A model generated the notes under the pieces. The model worked only from the letters and a program-made list of their open reading frames with translations. It did not search any database and was not told the origin of the DNA. Below are positions 32,638 to 44,340 of a DNA stretch of 64,000 bases, piece after piece (position 1 is the stretch's first letter; the number at the start of each line of letters is the position of its first letter). A program made the position numbers and the translations under genes. Origin of the DNA: Haberlea rhodopensis. Lineage: Eukaryota; Streptophyta; Magnoliopsida; Lamiales; Gesneriaceae. Where the stretch lies: positions 186,001 through 250,000 of the forward strand of contig CAJQUN010000413.1 in NCBI GenBank assembly GCA_907163345.1, in the 5' to 3' direction.

Positions 32638-33998
32638 CCCAGAACAATCAAATCTGACCTTAACTCGTTATCCTCAAAATAAATGAGGCCATAAAAAACA
32701 ATCTGATCTGTAGTCAAACTTCTTCCAGCGGGGGTCGAGACCATAAGAGGCATGGGCGACGGAGAAGTGCATACGTGGTGCCTTTCCACAAAACTCGTCG
32801 ACACAAAAGAGTGTGACGCACCTGTGTCTATCAATATAAGAGCAGGGTGCGTAAATAAAAGACACGTACCCGCTATCACCTCCTCCGGAGCCGCTGTAGC
32901 CTGCTCCCTCGTCAAAGCATACACCTGTCCCTGAGGTGGCCCCGTGGGCTGACCTCCATACTGTCTCGGTGCAAAAGGTGGTCTGTGCTGTGCCGCTCTG
33001 TCCGCAGGCCTCCCCGTAGAGTTCTGCTGTCTTCCCATGTTGGGACACTGCCGAGCAAAGTGGCCTCTGTCGCCACAGACATCGCATCCTACGCAGTTTT
33101 TTGCCAAATGTGGTTGCCCACAAAGAGTGCACTGAACTCTTCCAAATCTGTCTCCCTGAGACTGTCCTCTCCCGGATGGGGCATCATTCCTACGGTTCCC
33201 TTTCCAACGATTCTCAGGCCTCTTGCCACTGAACCTCGAAGTCGTTGTGTTCCCCCTTGGTTTGAACTGATCACCCCTCGGCCTCAAATTGTCAGAAGTA
33301 GATTTCTGAGGGGGTGCTGGAGGTGGCACTGCATCAGGATATGCGCCAACTCCCAGTTCGGCTAGCTCGGCTCGTGAAAGTGCATCATCAAAATAGGCAG
33401 GGCCATAGGTAATTACCCTGTCATACAGTTCCGGCCTCAAGCCCTTCATGAAGTTCCTCATCTTCGCTTGAGTGCTTGCAGCAATGTGAGGTACATACCG
33501 AAGTAAGGAACAGTAATGTAGAGCATAATCTGATACAGGCATGGTACCTTGCTTGAGGTTGGTAAACTCATCCTCTTTAGCCTGTCTCACAGCAGCTGAG
33601 AAATAACGGGCCAGAAACCGCGTCCTGAACAGTTTCCAATTGATCTCCTGACCCTGAGCCTCTTGCTCTATCACTGTGGTCTTCCACCACATCAGTGCCT
33701 TCTTAGCCAGCTGAAATTCTGCTAATCTGATCCATGCCGTCTTTGCACAAGGCGCTGCCACAAATATCTGCTCAATCCTCTCTAACCATTCCTCAGCCTT
33801 TTCCCCTGTTTCAGTTCCTTCGAACATCGGGGGTCGGTATATCATAAATTGAGCCAAGCTCAACTCCCCGGGTAATAATTGCTGTTCCGAAGGCTCTTCG
33901 CCCAAGGCTGGCGGTGGCAGTGGGTTCGTACGTCCAGCACTTGCATTTACACTAATAGCGTCACCCACTTCTATATTCGCTGCCATGCTGCAACACAA
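32613..33998 (-). pseudogene. Gypsy-2 gag and protease
   Basis: The frame of 461 codons probably starts at the methionine of MAANIEVGD four codons after 33998. It contains the capsid region (EEWLERIEQIF, RTRFLARYFSAAVRQAKEDE) and two zinc knuckles near 33060-33135: the variant CTLCGQPHLAKNC and the standard CDVCGDRGHFARQC. The protease active site is ALILIDTGASHSFVST near 32840. A frameshift after LRSDLIVLG near 32640 ends it prematurely and disconnects it from pol. Confidence 0.9.
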
Positions 33999-34170
33999 AG
34001 GTTAACAACAATACCCAAAAGCAGTTCATAAAGTACATCGTTAGATAATTAAACATGTTAGCATAACATCTTCTACTTCATATGCAACATACATATAAAA
34101 CATGTTCAAAAGTAAGCACCTAGCTAACTTATTGCTAAGGCTACCCTTCACTCATTCCCGAGTTATCTAA

Positions 34171-34187
34171 CCACTGCTCTGATACCA
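34171..34187 (-). other. Gypsy-2 primer-binding site (tRNA-iMet)
   Basis: The minus strand reads TGGTATCAGAGCAGTGG four bases inside the 5' LTR. Confidence 0.9.
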
Positions 34188-34191
34188 CTAA

Positions 34192-36205
34192 TGTAGGGTC
34201 TTCCTACCTTAACAGTGTTATAGTGACATAAGAATGACTAAACATGCATTAAATAACATCTTAAGGTTCCGGTTGTTACATGAGCTAACAGGATTACAGG
34301 CCAAAATACAAAACTTCAAAAATAATTCATTACATTCCCAAAAGAATGTTAACATTTAGATTTACACTACTCCTAGAGTAGATACTAATCAAGACTTGAA
34401 TCCTATACATTCCTGTGTTCCTCGTAGCTCACTGCCTCAACCCGACCCATAGTCCTTTAGTCCAAAAGTGTACCTACATGGACAACACATCATGAGCATA
34501 TACAATCGTACTTAACATCATAAAAACATCACAGTAAATGCATGAAATTTTGGTTAAGTAAATATGCTGGTTATTCATTAACTTCTTTTTGTTGTCCCTG
34601 ATTCATATTCATGCATATGGGCATCTTACCCTGTGGCATCTTACCACATCATAAACATCGTATGGCCTCTTACCATATGGGCATCTTACCCCGTGGCATC
34701 TTACCACATAATAACATCGTATGGCCTCTTACCATATGGGCATCTTACCCCGTGGCATCTTACCACATAATAACATCGTATGGCCTCTTACCATATGGGC
34801 ATCTTACCCCGTGGCATCTTACCACATAACAACATCGTATGGATATATATAAACATCTTATAAATATCATCATTTCATCACGTATACTCATGCAATAAAA
34901 GCATAGTCGTAGTGTAAAGATGTGTTTTACCGTCCGATGCCCGTACGTCTCTTACGTACCTTTTTAAAAGGAAGAGGAGTCAACAGACTTTATCTCCTTG
35001 ATTGTGCTGGTACCTGGGATGGTTCTACAAGACCACATAATACCATATTAGATGCCTCAATATCATCTCATACCATAAACTTAACAAAATAATTCATCAT
35101 CTTATTTTCATCTTTCTGCCTCTCTCGATCGATCGACCCCAAGGTCTCGATCGATCGAGAAATCATGCTTCAAGAGTGCTCAACATTCTGCCTCGATCGA
35201 TCGAGGAGCTTCACCGATCGATCGGAAAGTTCTTCGATCGATCGACGCCTTAATTTCAAACCATGCTTTAAACTTTCTGCCTCGCTCGATCGATCGGGAC
35301 CAAAATCTCGATCGATCGAGAGCTCTGAAAAATCGGGACTTCCCCAGATTTTTGAGCACCTCATTTCATACCATCATTTCTACTTCATAAGGCGTAAAAT
35401 ATGCCTGAACAAAAATGTTATAAGCTTCATAAAACTACCATGCATGTATTCAAATTAAAGGTTTATCAAAACCAATGCTAACATGCATCATAACATCATC
35501 ATAATCTTCATCCTCAACCAACCTATACAGAAAAACAGAGTATGTTCTTCTTTGCCTAGGTTTTCGAGCACATAGATTCATAACCAGAAATCTATCACAT
35601 AAAACATGTAACATGCTCAAACAAACATGCTAGTAGTTACATAAAACTACCATGTAAGTACTCATACCAAGGTTTCACCCAAACCTACACTTAGCATGCG
35701 TTAAAAGCAACCCACCAAACCCAAGCTCAAACACAAACCTAGAAAACAGGGTACCCACTTACCCCTATCTTTTTGCTCCTCTTTTCACAAGGTTTTTGAG
35801 TACCTTTACCAAGTTCTTTCTCCCCTTTTTCTGCAGCTTACAGGGACGGTAATGGAGAGGAGAGGAGGAGGGAAAGTGATTGGGAGGTGGAGTGAGGAAG
35901 GGAGAAGAAGGTATGGGTTGATGCAAGTGGGGGAGGGGAGGTGGCCGAGTAGGGGGTGGTGAGGGTTGGGGTGGTCATGTGGTGTTTAATTGTGTCCCGG
36001 TATTTAGTACGATGTATTAAAATATCCTCACTCGATATTTTATAACTTTACTTAATTAATACATCCCTGAAAACACCCAACATGCCCCCTAAATCATAAC
36101 ATCACCTCATAAATATAACCCCCAATTTAAATACACCACAACCCTTAAACATATCATAAATCATCATCATGGCACATAATCATATAACATTTCGGGTGTA
36201 TTACA
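34192..36205 (-). repeat. Gypsy-2 5' LTR
   Basis: This 2014-base LTR pairs with 27376-29415. It has the same layout: a 59-bp minisatellite at about 34613-34838, the conserved block near 34930-35030 and the palindrome cluster at 35124-35320. Confidence 0.93.
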
Positions 36206-36409
36206 GCGGACAAAAGTATACCAGTCTAGCCGGAGTGCCTCTTGGATCACAGCACAACCGAGCTTGCTCGTGTCCATTCCCCGTTCCCGTATCAGATTCT
36301 TCTTTCGGTACACCTCATAAAACTTTGCAGCTTCCTTATTTATGAACTTGTAGGAGTCAAACTCCTCAGGAGCGGAAACTACCTGCTTTTGCTTTCGCTT
36401 TGGTGCCAT
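36206..36409 (-). pseudogene. Athila-type 'plant transposon protein' ORF, N-terminus
   Basis: The frame starts MAPKRKQKQVVSAPEEFDSY at 36409 and continues FINKEAAKFYEVYRKKNL and IQEALRLDWYTFVR, where Gypsy-2 interrupts it. Joining across the insertion, counting the GCGGA duplication once, keeps the frame open into the segment at 27370, which shows that this is the split half of one gene. The basic MAPKR start and the IIRERG-type block are usual for this protein. Confidence 0.82.
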
Positions 36410-36678
36410 CCCTAGAATCAAAATTACAAACACCACTACCAACCAACACAATATGTAAATCAAGCACAAATCCTCCAACCAACAATCCAAGTTAAGTTAC
36501 TAACCAAACCACACAATAATCACTAAGGAGCTCCTCAATTCTCCCCCAAACTTAACAATACCATACAATTCCAACTTCACCAATTCACAATTCAAAATCT
36601 TATTTTTTTTCACACCCCAACACTTAATTGACAATCAATTAATGGCCCATGTATAACAAAGCTAAAATACCTCAAACT
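36410..36678 (-). other. Athila-like internal segment 1, 5' remnant
   Basis: This 269-base AT-rich stretch lies between the middle LTR and the accessory ORF. In place of a tRNA-Asp primer site the minus strand next to the LTR reads AGTTTGAGGTATTTTAGC. The primer site, gag and pol are therefore all missing from this segment. Confidence 0.6.
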
Positions 36679-38119
36679 TGATTGTTTTTATTTTAAACTG
36701 TTATTTCGATTGTAGCGATTTATATACCGCATGTGCACGGTGTCAAGTTTTAGTATAGATAGGAAGAATATGGATTGTCGAACCCACAGGGACTAACAAA
36801 CAAATACCAAATAAGATGTTTTTAACTATATTCAACCTACAAAATTGAATTAATAATTAAACTACTAATTAATTAAATTAACTACTAACCAAGTCAATAA
36901 AAGTAAACGAGAAAAATCAACTAGAGAAGATTATCGAGACTTTGGCTCACCAATGAAATCCCCTACAATTCTCGATTGAATATCCAAATATTTCTAAGGT
37001 GAAGAGTTTTCCTAATGTATTCGTTATACTTTGGTCCAGTTATAACAAGTCTAATATTAATGTTGCAGTAAACCACTCACGTGTCCTTATTGATCAATTA
37101 ATATAGAAAAAAGATCTATGAAAACTACTAGCCTTCAATTTTGATAAATCTATTGCTTCACAAGTGTGCTAGATTTTACTTGGTCCGTCTCAACCAAAAA
37201 CCCACGGTATAATTTATTATATCATTTTGTAATATCATATGGTCAAGTCAATAACAATAAAGTAATCATTCAAGGGTGATCAATCCCTCAAATCATGAAG
37301 ATCAATAAATTATACGCAAAGAATTAAAGGAATTCAATCAAATAAATCATCAAATCATAGGTTCATGACAAAGGATTTGCCTAGCCTCGATAAATAAATT
37401 AGTTCAACATAGTCAATCAAAATAAATCAAAACTAATATTAAAAGACAAGAATAAACTCCCGATGTCGACTCCGTTCGTAGATCCTTACTCCCTCTCTCG
37501 CTTCCTTCTCAATCGTCTCTTGAATGCCTTGTTGAAGGTGTTCCAAAATCCTAGGATGGTTGATGGATGGAGGTGAATGGTGATATGGAGGATGGGAGGA
37601 TGGATGGAGGCTATTCCTCGGGTGTAAAATTTGATAAAAAAGTCTCTATTTTTTTCCAAGACCTAATATATATAGTGGTGAAGGAGTTGGTAGGTTTTTG
37701 ACACAAAATAACCAAGAAGGAAACAAAATCTCGAAATTTTCGGTTTTGGGGATCGATTTTCGTCATTTGCCGATCAATCGCGGAAACATTCTGGACAAAA
37801 TAACCAAATTTTTCATATCCGCGATCGATCTTCATCATTTGCAGATCGATCGCGGAAATTTGGCGATCGATCTTTGTAAGTTGCCGATCGATCGCGGATC
37901 TCAAATCTCCAATAATCTTGTGATTTGGTCCCTCCTTTTCCATATTTGCTCAGTTTAGTCCTTTTCAGCATTTTAAGCCCATTTCGTCCACTTTTATGCA
38001 TTTGGACATAGATTCCTGAAATATACACATATATATCAAAACGTGTAATAATTTCGTGGAATCACTACAAAAACACCCCTAATCATATATCAAATTAAGT
38101 GTAAACATCACACTTATCA
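36679..38119 (-). repeat. Athila-like LTR A (middle)
   Basis: This 1441-base LTR begins TGATTGTTTTTATTTTAAAC and ends ACTTATCA. Its left end faces internal segment 1; its right end is followed by a purine tract (AGTTTGGGGGAGT, minus strand) belonging to internal segment 2. It includes a CGATCGATC cluster at 37749-37898. Confidence 0.9.
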
Positions 38120-39637
38120 ACTCCCCCAAACTTAAACTTGATCGTCTCGAGCAAGAAATAAGATCACCAAGTAGAGTTCAATATTAAAGATTACAATAAA
38201 TGAATTCGCAAGTCAATCATGTAGCTCAGACATCTCACTTACAGACAACAAGAGTCACTCAGAAAGTTCAACACGTGTTTTCTCCTAGATCAAGCAACAT
38301 GTCTCTGAATCAGAACGTGTGTGTGAGCTATTGTCACTTTCAAGTTTCATGCAACTTTCACAGATCAAATCATGCTAGGTAATGAAAAGTAAGATTATCT
38401 TTGAGCACCTCATAGTCCTATTTTCAAATACTTCTCCACTAATTTAGTCACTCCCTAGACTTGGATCAAAAGGACTTTGTAAGCTTGTAATGTTAGGCCT
38501 AGGTGTTGGCTTCAAAGAAAAGATAGGATATCACAAAGAAGAGAGTATAAGCATGTAATGTTTATATTTTTAGCAGAAAATTGAGCTTCTCTTCTTTTTC
38601 TTTTAGCCTTCGCCTCTTTGGGACTTATTTAGTCATTTTTTCACAAGGCTTTATCTATCTTTTTTCTTGTCTCATTCATCAATTTTTCAACAATAGCTCA
38701 TCAAAATATAACAATTTATGTGCATCTAATGAGAATCATTATACTCCCTTTAGGTAAGGATGTATTCTTTCAATTTAGGCTCATAAATGTGGGTATAATG
38801 AGTTGCCAAAGAAATTTGTTGAATGGGGGCTAATAGTATGTTCAGCATACTCCATTCTTTTTCAATAAGCTCAAAATTGGATACTAGGGATTGATGTAAA
38901 CATGGTAAGCTTAAAAGACTCAAACGATCCAAAGATCGCCTAGATCATCTCCTCATCAAGTTCATGACTATAAAATTTCGCCTTGAAGTGTCATCATCAA
39001 ATAGTTTCTAAGGTTCTCTAAGATACTCAAAAACAATTCATCAAGTTCACAGAGATTTTCACTACCACAAATGCAATTCACAAGATCGTGACTCAAATGT
39101 GCTAAATGTATTCCTCATCTTTGACATGCTAACTCAAAACAATATATTCACAAACAAGTTTTAAAATCATCAAAACTCAAGTTGACATGCATAGTGAGAT
39201 TAATATCCTCATTGAATAGTCACTACTATAATTCATTCTTTTCTCAAATTTGAACTCATAAATTTTTTTTTAGCTCATAATAATTAGACGATTCAAGTGT
39301 CAATTAAGCACACAACATGTGGATAAAACAAGAAAAACATGCAAGACACTCCCCCAAACTTAAATCAAACATTGTCCTCAATGTTGAAATGAATCAAATG
39401 GAAATAATAAACTCCCCTGATCAAGACGCTTGCATGAGGGTTGAGGAAGATTGGCTTTTGAAAGCTCCATCGCTCCAAATGAGTACCTTCAAGAGAAGAA
39501 TGCAAATAGTAAAATAGTCGACTCGAGAGATAAACAAACTAAATGCAAAAACTGAAAATAAAACAAAACTAAATAGCAAAAGGATACGCTTGGATTGCCT
39601 CCCAAGAAGAGCTGATTTCTAGTCATCGGCTTGACCA
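38120..39637 (-). other. Athila-like internal segment 2, non-coding part
   Basis: This is the polypurine tract followed by about 1.5 kb without a protein-like frame. It is homologous to 25149-26400 of segment 1. A second CTCCCCCAAACTTAAA block at 39350 resembles the polypurine tract and may be an internal initiation site. Confidence 0.6.
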
Positions 39638-39943
39638 TCAGAAGCAACCATCAAAGAGCGGCTGCCGCCCATAGTAAGTATCATATGATACAACAAATGG
39701 GTCTTCATTAAGTATGCCCTCAAGATTGTCATGATTGTAACAGTGTAAGCTCGTTGCTCCAACGACTTTCGGTTTGAAGTGGTAGGTATGGGAGAATGAT
39801 TCTTGAGTTGGCTTCATATCTTGGAGGATGTGCGGTGAAGTTGGCATCGATGGAAAATACGGATCTACATATGGCATAGAATATATCTCCATCGATGGGC
39901 TAAAATCAGAATCTTTGAAAGTCTCTTCCTTCTCCAACACCAC
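39638..39943 (-). CDS. uncharacterised ORF in Athila-like segment 2
   Basis: A 101-residue frame (MVLEKEETFKDSDFSPSMEI...) rich in Pro, Tyr and Ser lies downstream of the gag-like frame, on the same strand. I do not recognise a domain. It may be the remains of the gag/pol junction or of an unrelated element-specific frame, and the frame just upstream is interrupted by a stop near 39973. Confidence 0.3.
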   Translation of the reverse strand: MVLEKEETFKDSDFSPSMEIYSMPYVDPYFPSMPTSPHILQDMKPTQESFSHTYHFKPKVVGATSLHCYNHDNLEGILNEDPFVVSYDTYYGRQPLFDGCF

Positions 39944-40090
39944 ACTCGACTCATCTTCACATGAGAACTCCTAGGATAACATCTCTGAAGTAGGCTCAAT
40001 CTCTTGAAGGGCTCAAGTTCCCTTGACTTTTTCACATGAGTAGGATCACTCCCCCAAACTTGGTTAGTTTGAGTGATCATCATCATATAA

Positions 40091-40669
40091 TCAAACTTGA
40101 TTCGTCGCCTCTTGATTGGTAGCTCTCGTCTCTTCCTCATGGCAGCTAGTTGAAATTGTTTCCATAAAGAACGCCATTTGCTGCTCCAGGTGGCGCGTAG
40201 AGTTGGTTTGGCACTCCAAACTGTTCCCAGTTGATGCCATGAATCTTATTAATGTATCCTCTAACTGAGTCGTGACGTCTGCCGAACTATCTCTCTTCTC
40301 TCCTTGATGCTCAAATGGTTGGTGCGTATCATTAGGGTAGTGAGGCTCCTGTGGGTATTGTTGACTCCAACCTTGTAGTGAAGGATCACAATGCCAGTGG
40401 TAATCGAAGTCCGCCATATCATTGAACAGGTGCAACACACTGTCCTCGTCTCTATCAACCATGGGACACCCAGTCACCAGTGCTCCGTTGAATACACATC
40501 CTCGTGTCTCTGCATCCAAACCTTTGAAGAAATATTGTAGAAGATTATAGTTCGAGAACTTGTGATACCGGAATGTGTCTGCCAATTCATTGAATCTCCC
40601 CCACGCTGCATAAAACGGCTCTGAATATTGTTGGACAAATCTTGTGAAGACTTGTTGATGAAGCACCAC
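40091..40669 (-). pseudogene. Athila/Tat-type gag fragment
   Basis: The 192-codon frame contains SEPFYAAWGRFNELADTF, FSNYNLLQYFFKGLDAETR and DEDSVLHLFNDMADFDYHW, the pattern of Athila/Tat gag (F-x-EAW-RFK, FY-GL, A-N-YQW). The usual N-terminal part before the first motif is missing and no zinc knuckle or protease follows. This leaves a gag-only element with no reverse transcriptase or integrase. Confidence 0.8.
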
Positions 40670-40794
40670 AAGTACCTCGCAAGAAAAACAAATAAAACAA
40701 TTTAAATTTTTTCTTTTCGAAATAAATATATAGAAAAGAAAAAAAAATGGTTAAATCACAGTCAAAACTTCTCGTATGATACTACTAAAATCAG

Positions 40795-40812
40795 TCCCCG
40801 GCAACGGCGCCA
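40795..40812 (-). other. primer-binding site (tRNA-Asp) of the Athila-like element
   Basis: The minus strand reads TGGCGCCGTTGCCGGGGA, complementary to the 3' end of plant tRNA-Asp, six bases inside the right LTR. This primer is characteristic of Athila-type elements and separates this lineage from the tRNA-Met primed Gypsy-1 to -4. Confidence 0.88.
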
Positions 40813-40818
40813 AAAACT

Positions 40819-42197
40819 TGATTGCTTTTATTTTAAACAGTTATTTCGAGTGTAGCGATTTATATACCGCAAGTGCACGGTGTCAAGTCTTAGTATAGAT
40901 AAGAAGAATACGGATTGTCGAACCAACATGGACTAACAAGCAAATACCAAATAAGATGTTTTTAACTATATTTAACCTACGAAATTGAATTAATAATTAA
41001 ACTACTAATTAATTATATTAACTACTAATCCAACCAAGTCAATAAAAGTAAACGATAAAAATTCACTAGAGAAGATTATCGAGACTTTGGCTCACCAATA
41101 CAATACCCTACAATTCTCGATTGAATATCCAAAGATTTCTAAGGTGACGAATTTTCCTAATGCATTCGTTATACTTTGGTCCAGTTATAACAAGTCTAAT
41201 ATTAATGTTGCAGTAAACCACTCCCGTGTCCTTATTGAACAATTAATATCGAATAAAGATCTATGAAAACTACTAGCCTTCGATTTTGGTAAATCTATTG
41301 CTATCACACGTGTGCTAGATTTTACTTGGTCCGTCTCAACCTAAAACCCACGGTATAATTTATTATATCATATTGCAATATCATATGGTCAAGTCAATAA
41401 CAATAAAGTAATCATTCAAGGGTGATCAATCCCTCAAAAGCATGAAGATCAATAAATTATACGTAAATAATTAAAGGAATTCAATCAAATAAATCATTAA
41501 ATCATAGGTATATGAAAAAGGATTCGCCTAGCCTCGATAAATAAATTAGTTCAACGTAGTAAATCAAAATAAATCAAAACTAATATTAAAAGACAAGAAT
41601 AAACTCCCGATGTCGACTCCGTTCGTAGATCCTTTCTCCCTCTCTCGCTTCCTTCTCAATCGTCTCTTGAACCGCCTTGTTGAAGGTGTTCCAAAATCTA
41701 AGGATGGTTGATGGATGGAGGTGAATGATGGTGATACGGAGGGTGGGAGGATGGATGGAGGCTATTCCTAGGGTGTAAAATCTGATAAAAAAGTCTCTAT
41801 TTTCGTCCAAGACCTAATCTATATAGTGGTAAAGGGGTTTGGTAAGTTTTGGAAACAAAATAACCAAGAAGGAAACAAAATCTCAAAATTTTCGGTTTTG
41901 GCGATCGATCTTCGTCATTTGCCGATCGATCGCGGAAATCTGGCGATCGATCTTCGTAAGTTGCTGATCGATCGCGGATCTCAAATCTCCAATCTTGCGA
42001 TTTGGTCCCTCCTTTTCCATATTTGCTCAGTTTAGTCCTTTTTCAGCATTTAAGCCCATTTCATCCACTTTTATGGATTTGGACCTAGATTCCTAAAATA
42101 TACACATATATACCAAAAACGTGTAATAATTTCGAGGAATCGCTACAAAAACACCCCTAATCATATATCAAATTAAGTGTAAAAATCACACTTATCA
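40819..42197 (-). repeat. Athila-like LTR D (outer right, 5' LTR)
   Basis: This 1379-base LTR has TG...CA ends and is followed by the duplication GTTGG. It is shorter than copies A and C mainly because one unit of about 66 bases in the CGATCGATC cluster (41901-41977) is absent. Confidence 0.9.
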
Positions 42198-42750
42198 GTT
42201 GGACATTTCATTTGATCTTACCAATCCTTTGATACCATTTGATTATGATGAGATGTAAAGTGTCATGGAGACGTTGGATCTAGATACGAGGGATGCTGTG
42301 CACAACACATGATGATTCTCCTAGCGCAATGTGTGTGTGTCGCCACCCTCTGCTCGAGCTTGACATTGATTGATGATACCTTTCTTTGGACCGCGATATT
42401 TGGTATCTTGAGATTCGATTCATACCTTACATGCATTTCATTACATTGCATTGCATTACATCATATATAACATTTTATAGATACATGTTATAATTACTTG
42501 ATAGTTCCATATTGGGCTTTGCCTCACCCCCAAGGGGGCTGTTGTTATCTTTGTGTGTGGACAATGACAGGTAGTAGAGGTAACCAGGATCCCGAAGAGG
42601 GAATACTCGATGGAAGCCATCCTGAGGTTGTTTTTCTGTCTATCCCAGTCATAGGATAGTTTATTATAACAGGGTGTGTCCCTAATCATATAACTATTTA
42701 AATTATGTTTATTTCAGTCTAGTCTTGGATATTCGTGTTTATTTACTACT

Positions 42751-42887
42751 TATGGTATTATGTAAATATTTTTGGTATGAAATGTGTGGTGTAGGCTTAT
42801 TGTGCATGCTATGGTATGATGCAAATATTTTTAGTATGGATTATATGCTGGATGCCTATTGTGCATGATATGGTATTATGTATTTAC
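42751..42887. repeat. 59-bp tandem repeat
   Basis: Two full units and a partial third start at 42751, 42810 and 42869, each beginning TATGGTAT and ending TTGTGCATG. Confidence 0.8.
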
Positions 42888-44258
42888 TTTCTGCAATGGG
42901 ATATTGTTATATGTGTTTTCATTTTTTTTTTGTATGTCCCTCGTGCGGGAGGTAATGCCAAAATTTTTAGGGCCACGTGTTGGTAAAATTTAAAATAATC
43001 TTCCGCTGTTTAGAATAAAATAATCATTGTGTGATAATTAAACACTTGATTAGAAACAGATACTCACACTTATTATTCGGATGAGCTTTATTTGCTCGGA
43101 CCGATGCTTATTATTCGGACATATTTTATCTGATCATCTGCTCTGAATGTTTATCTGTTATCTTTGGAACTCGGTTATATCTTATGAGCTTTATTTGCTC
43201 AGAAGCATATTAATTCTCGATCTCGGTTTCATATTTCATGGCTTGAAATCGGCTCGGGTGACTCTCAAAGCCAAACCCAGCTTATTATGGTTCAAACGAA
43301 TTTATTACAACCTGGTTTTCTCGGGGATTTCTGCCTACTTATCAGTGGATATTTCCTCGGACTTCATATATATGTGATTTCTTTACACTTCCTTACTTTT
43401 ATCGAGTTTCCTCGATTATCTCATCGGCTCAACTAGAAGGGGATAGTAGCGATATAGGAGGTGCCCATTGTCCTCCATGATGGGGGAGCAATTAATGGGC
43501 AAAAAAGATGGCATTATGGAAGAAGTTAGTGGAAATGATTGGAGAAGTTAGTGGAACAAATGGGGGAATAAGTGGTGCTAAAAGTGGGGGATATATTTTT
43601 TGGGCATATATATTAGATCGAATAGTGATGAACAAGAGCTAATTCTTATTGGATAAATAATTATTCCCCTCGGTCAACAAAAAGAAAAGGATACTTTTCT
43701 TCTATTTTTTGTTGGCTCACATCTTGTACAAATAATGTAAAAATATCATCGTTTATAGTGAAATTTTATATTGGACTGGTCCAGTTATTTTTCCCTTCGT
43801 TTTGGGTGGTTTCTTCACGTAAAAAGTCATGATGTCCTATTTTCTTTATCGAGTAGTAAAACTTCGGGATCACATCAGCTATGCAACCAAACGAAAATGA
43901 AAGCCCAAAAAACTTGGTTGGGCCATGGCCATCTCGTGTCAATTGATTTGGGCCTGTCGAGTTCGTAAAATAGGTGAGAAGCCTGAAGTGGGTAGGCTCA
44001 AATTCCTTCCGGGCTATTGACTTGGAATCAGATCCAATTGAAGTAATGTATTTACATTAGATTTTTTTTGACACGGTGGAGTGTGATGTGTAAATATTTT
44101 TGGGCACTGACCAAATTCAAACTCGAGTCAGTTCAAAAAAAATAATTAGACTTTTACAACACTAGAGTCTCACATGAGATTAAGTTAAACATTAAACAAT
44201 TCGCAAATATGTGTATAAGAGATTACTTGCAACCTGAAGTTGTGAAGCATCTCTCCTT

Positions 44259-44340
44259 GCTTTAAGTACTTTCTATCTCATTATCGTAACATTGTTGATA
44301 AAGCTTTAAGTACTTTCTAGCTCATTGTCGTAACATTTTT
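44259..44340. repeat. 44-bp tandem duplication
   Basis: GCTTTAAGTACTTTCTA starts at 44259 and again at 44303; the two units are nearly identical. Confidence 0.8.

Larger units (their letters stand above)
27376..36205 (-). mobile_element. Gypsy-2: Ty3/Gypsy chromovirus (Tekay/Del-like)
   Basis: A full-length 8830-base element on the minus strand is flanked by the duplication GCGGA (27371-27375 and 36206-36210). LTRs of 2040 and 2014 bases begin TGTAGGGTC and end ATTACA. The primer-binding site matches tRNA-iMet and the purine tract is AGTAGGGGAGTAA at 29416-29428 (minus strand). It encodes gag, protease, reverse transcriptase, RNase H, integrase and a chromodomain-like tail, close in sequence to Gypsy-3 and Gypsy-4. 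Two frameshifts, two premature stops and a changed integrase active site make it inactive. It split the accessory ORF of the Athila-like element. Confidence 0.95.
23716..42197 (-). mobile_element. Athila-like three-LTR compound retrotransposon
   Basis: Three related LTRs (23716-25148, 36679-38119, 40819-42197) alternate with two internal segments on the minus strand. The outer ends share the duplication GTTGG (23711-23715 and 42198-42202), so the whole array behaves as one insertion locus. Internal segment 1 (25149-36678, interrupted by Gypsy-2) carries only a broken 'plant transposon protein' ORF like those in Athila elements. Internal segment 2 (38120-40818) carries a gag-like frame and no pol. 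A tRNA-Asp primer-binding site lies next to the right LTR only. Purine tracts (AGTTTGGGGGAGT on the minus strand) abut the left and middle LTRs. No integrase or reverse transcriptase is present anywhere in it. Unequal recombination between related copies is the simplest explanation. Confidence 0.85.

Noticed and set aside
43147..43377. 76-codon plus-strand frame
   Set aside because: It is hydrophobic and AT-driven, shows no family resemblance and lies in LTR-like sequence with short direct repeats.
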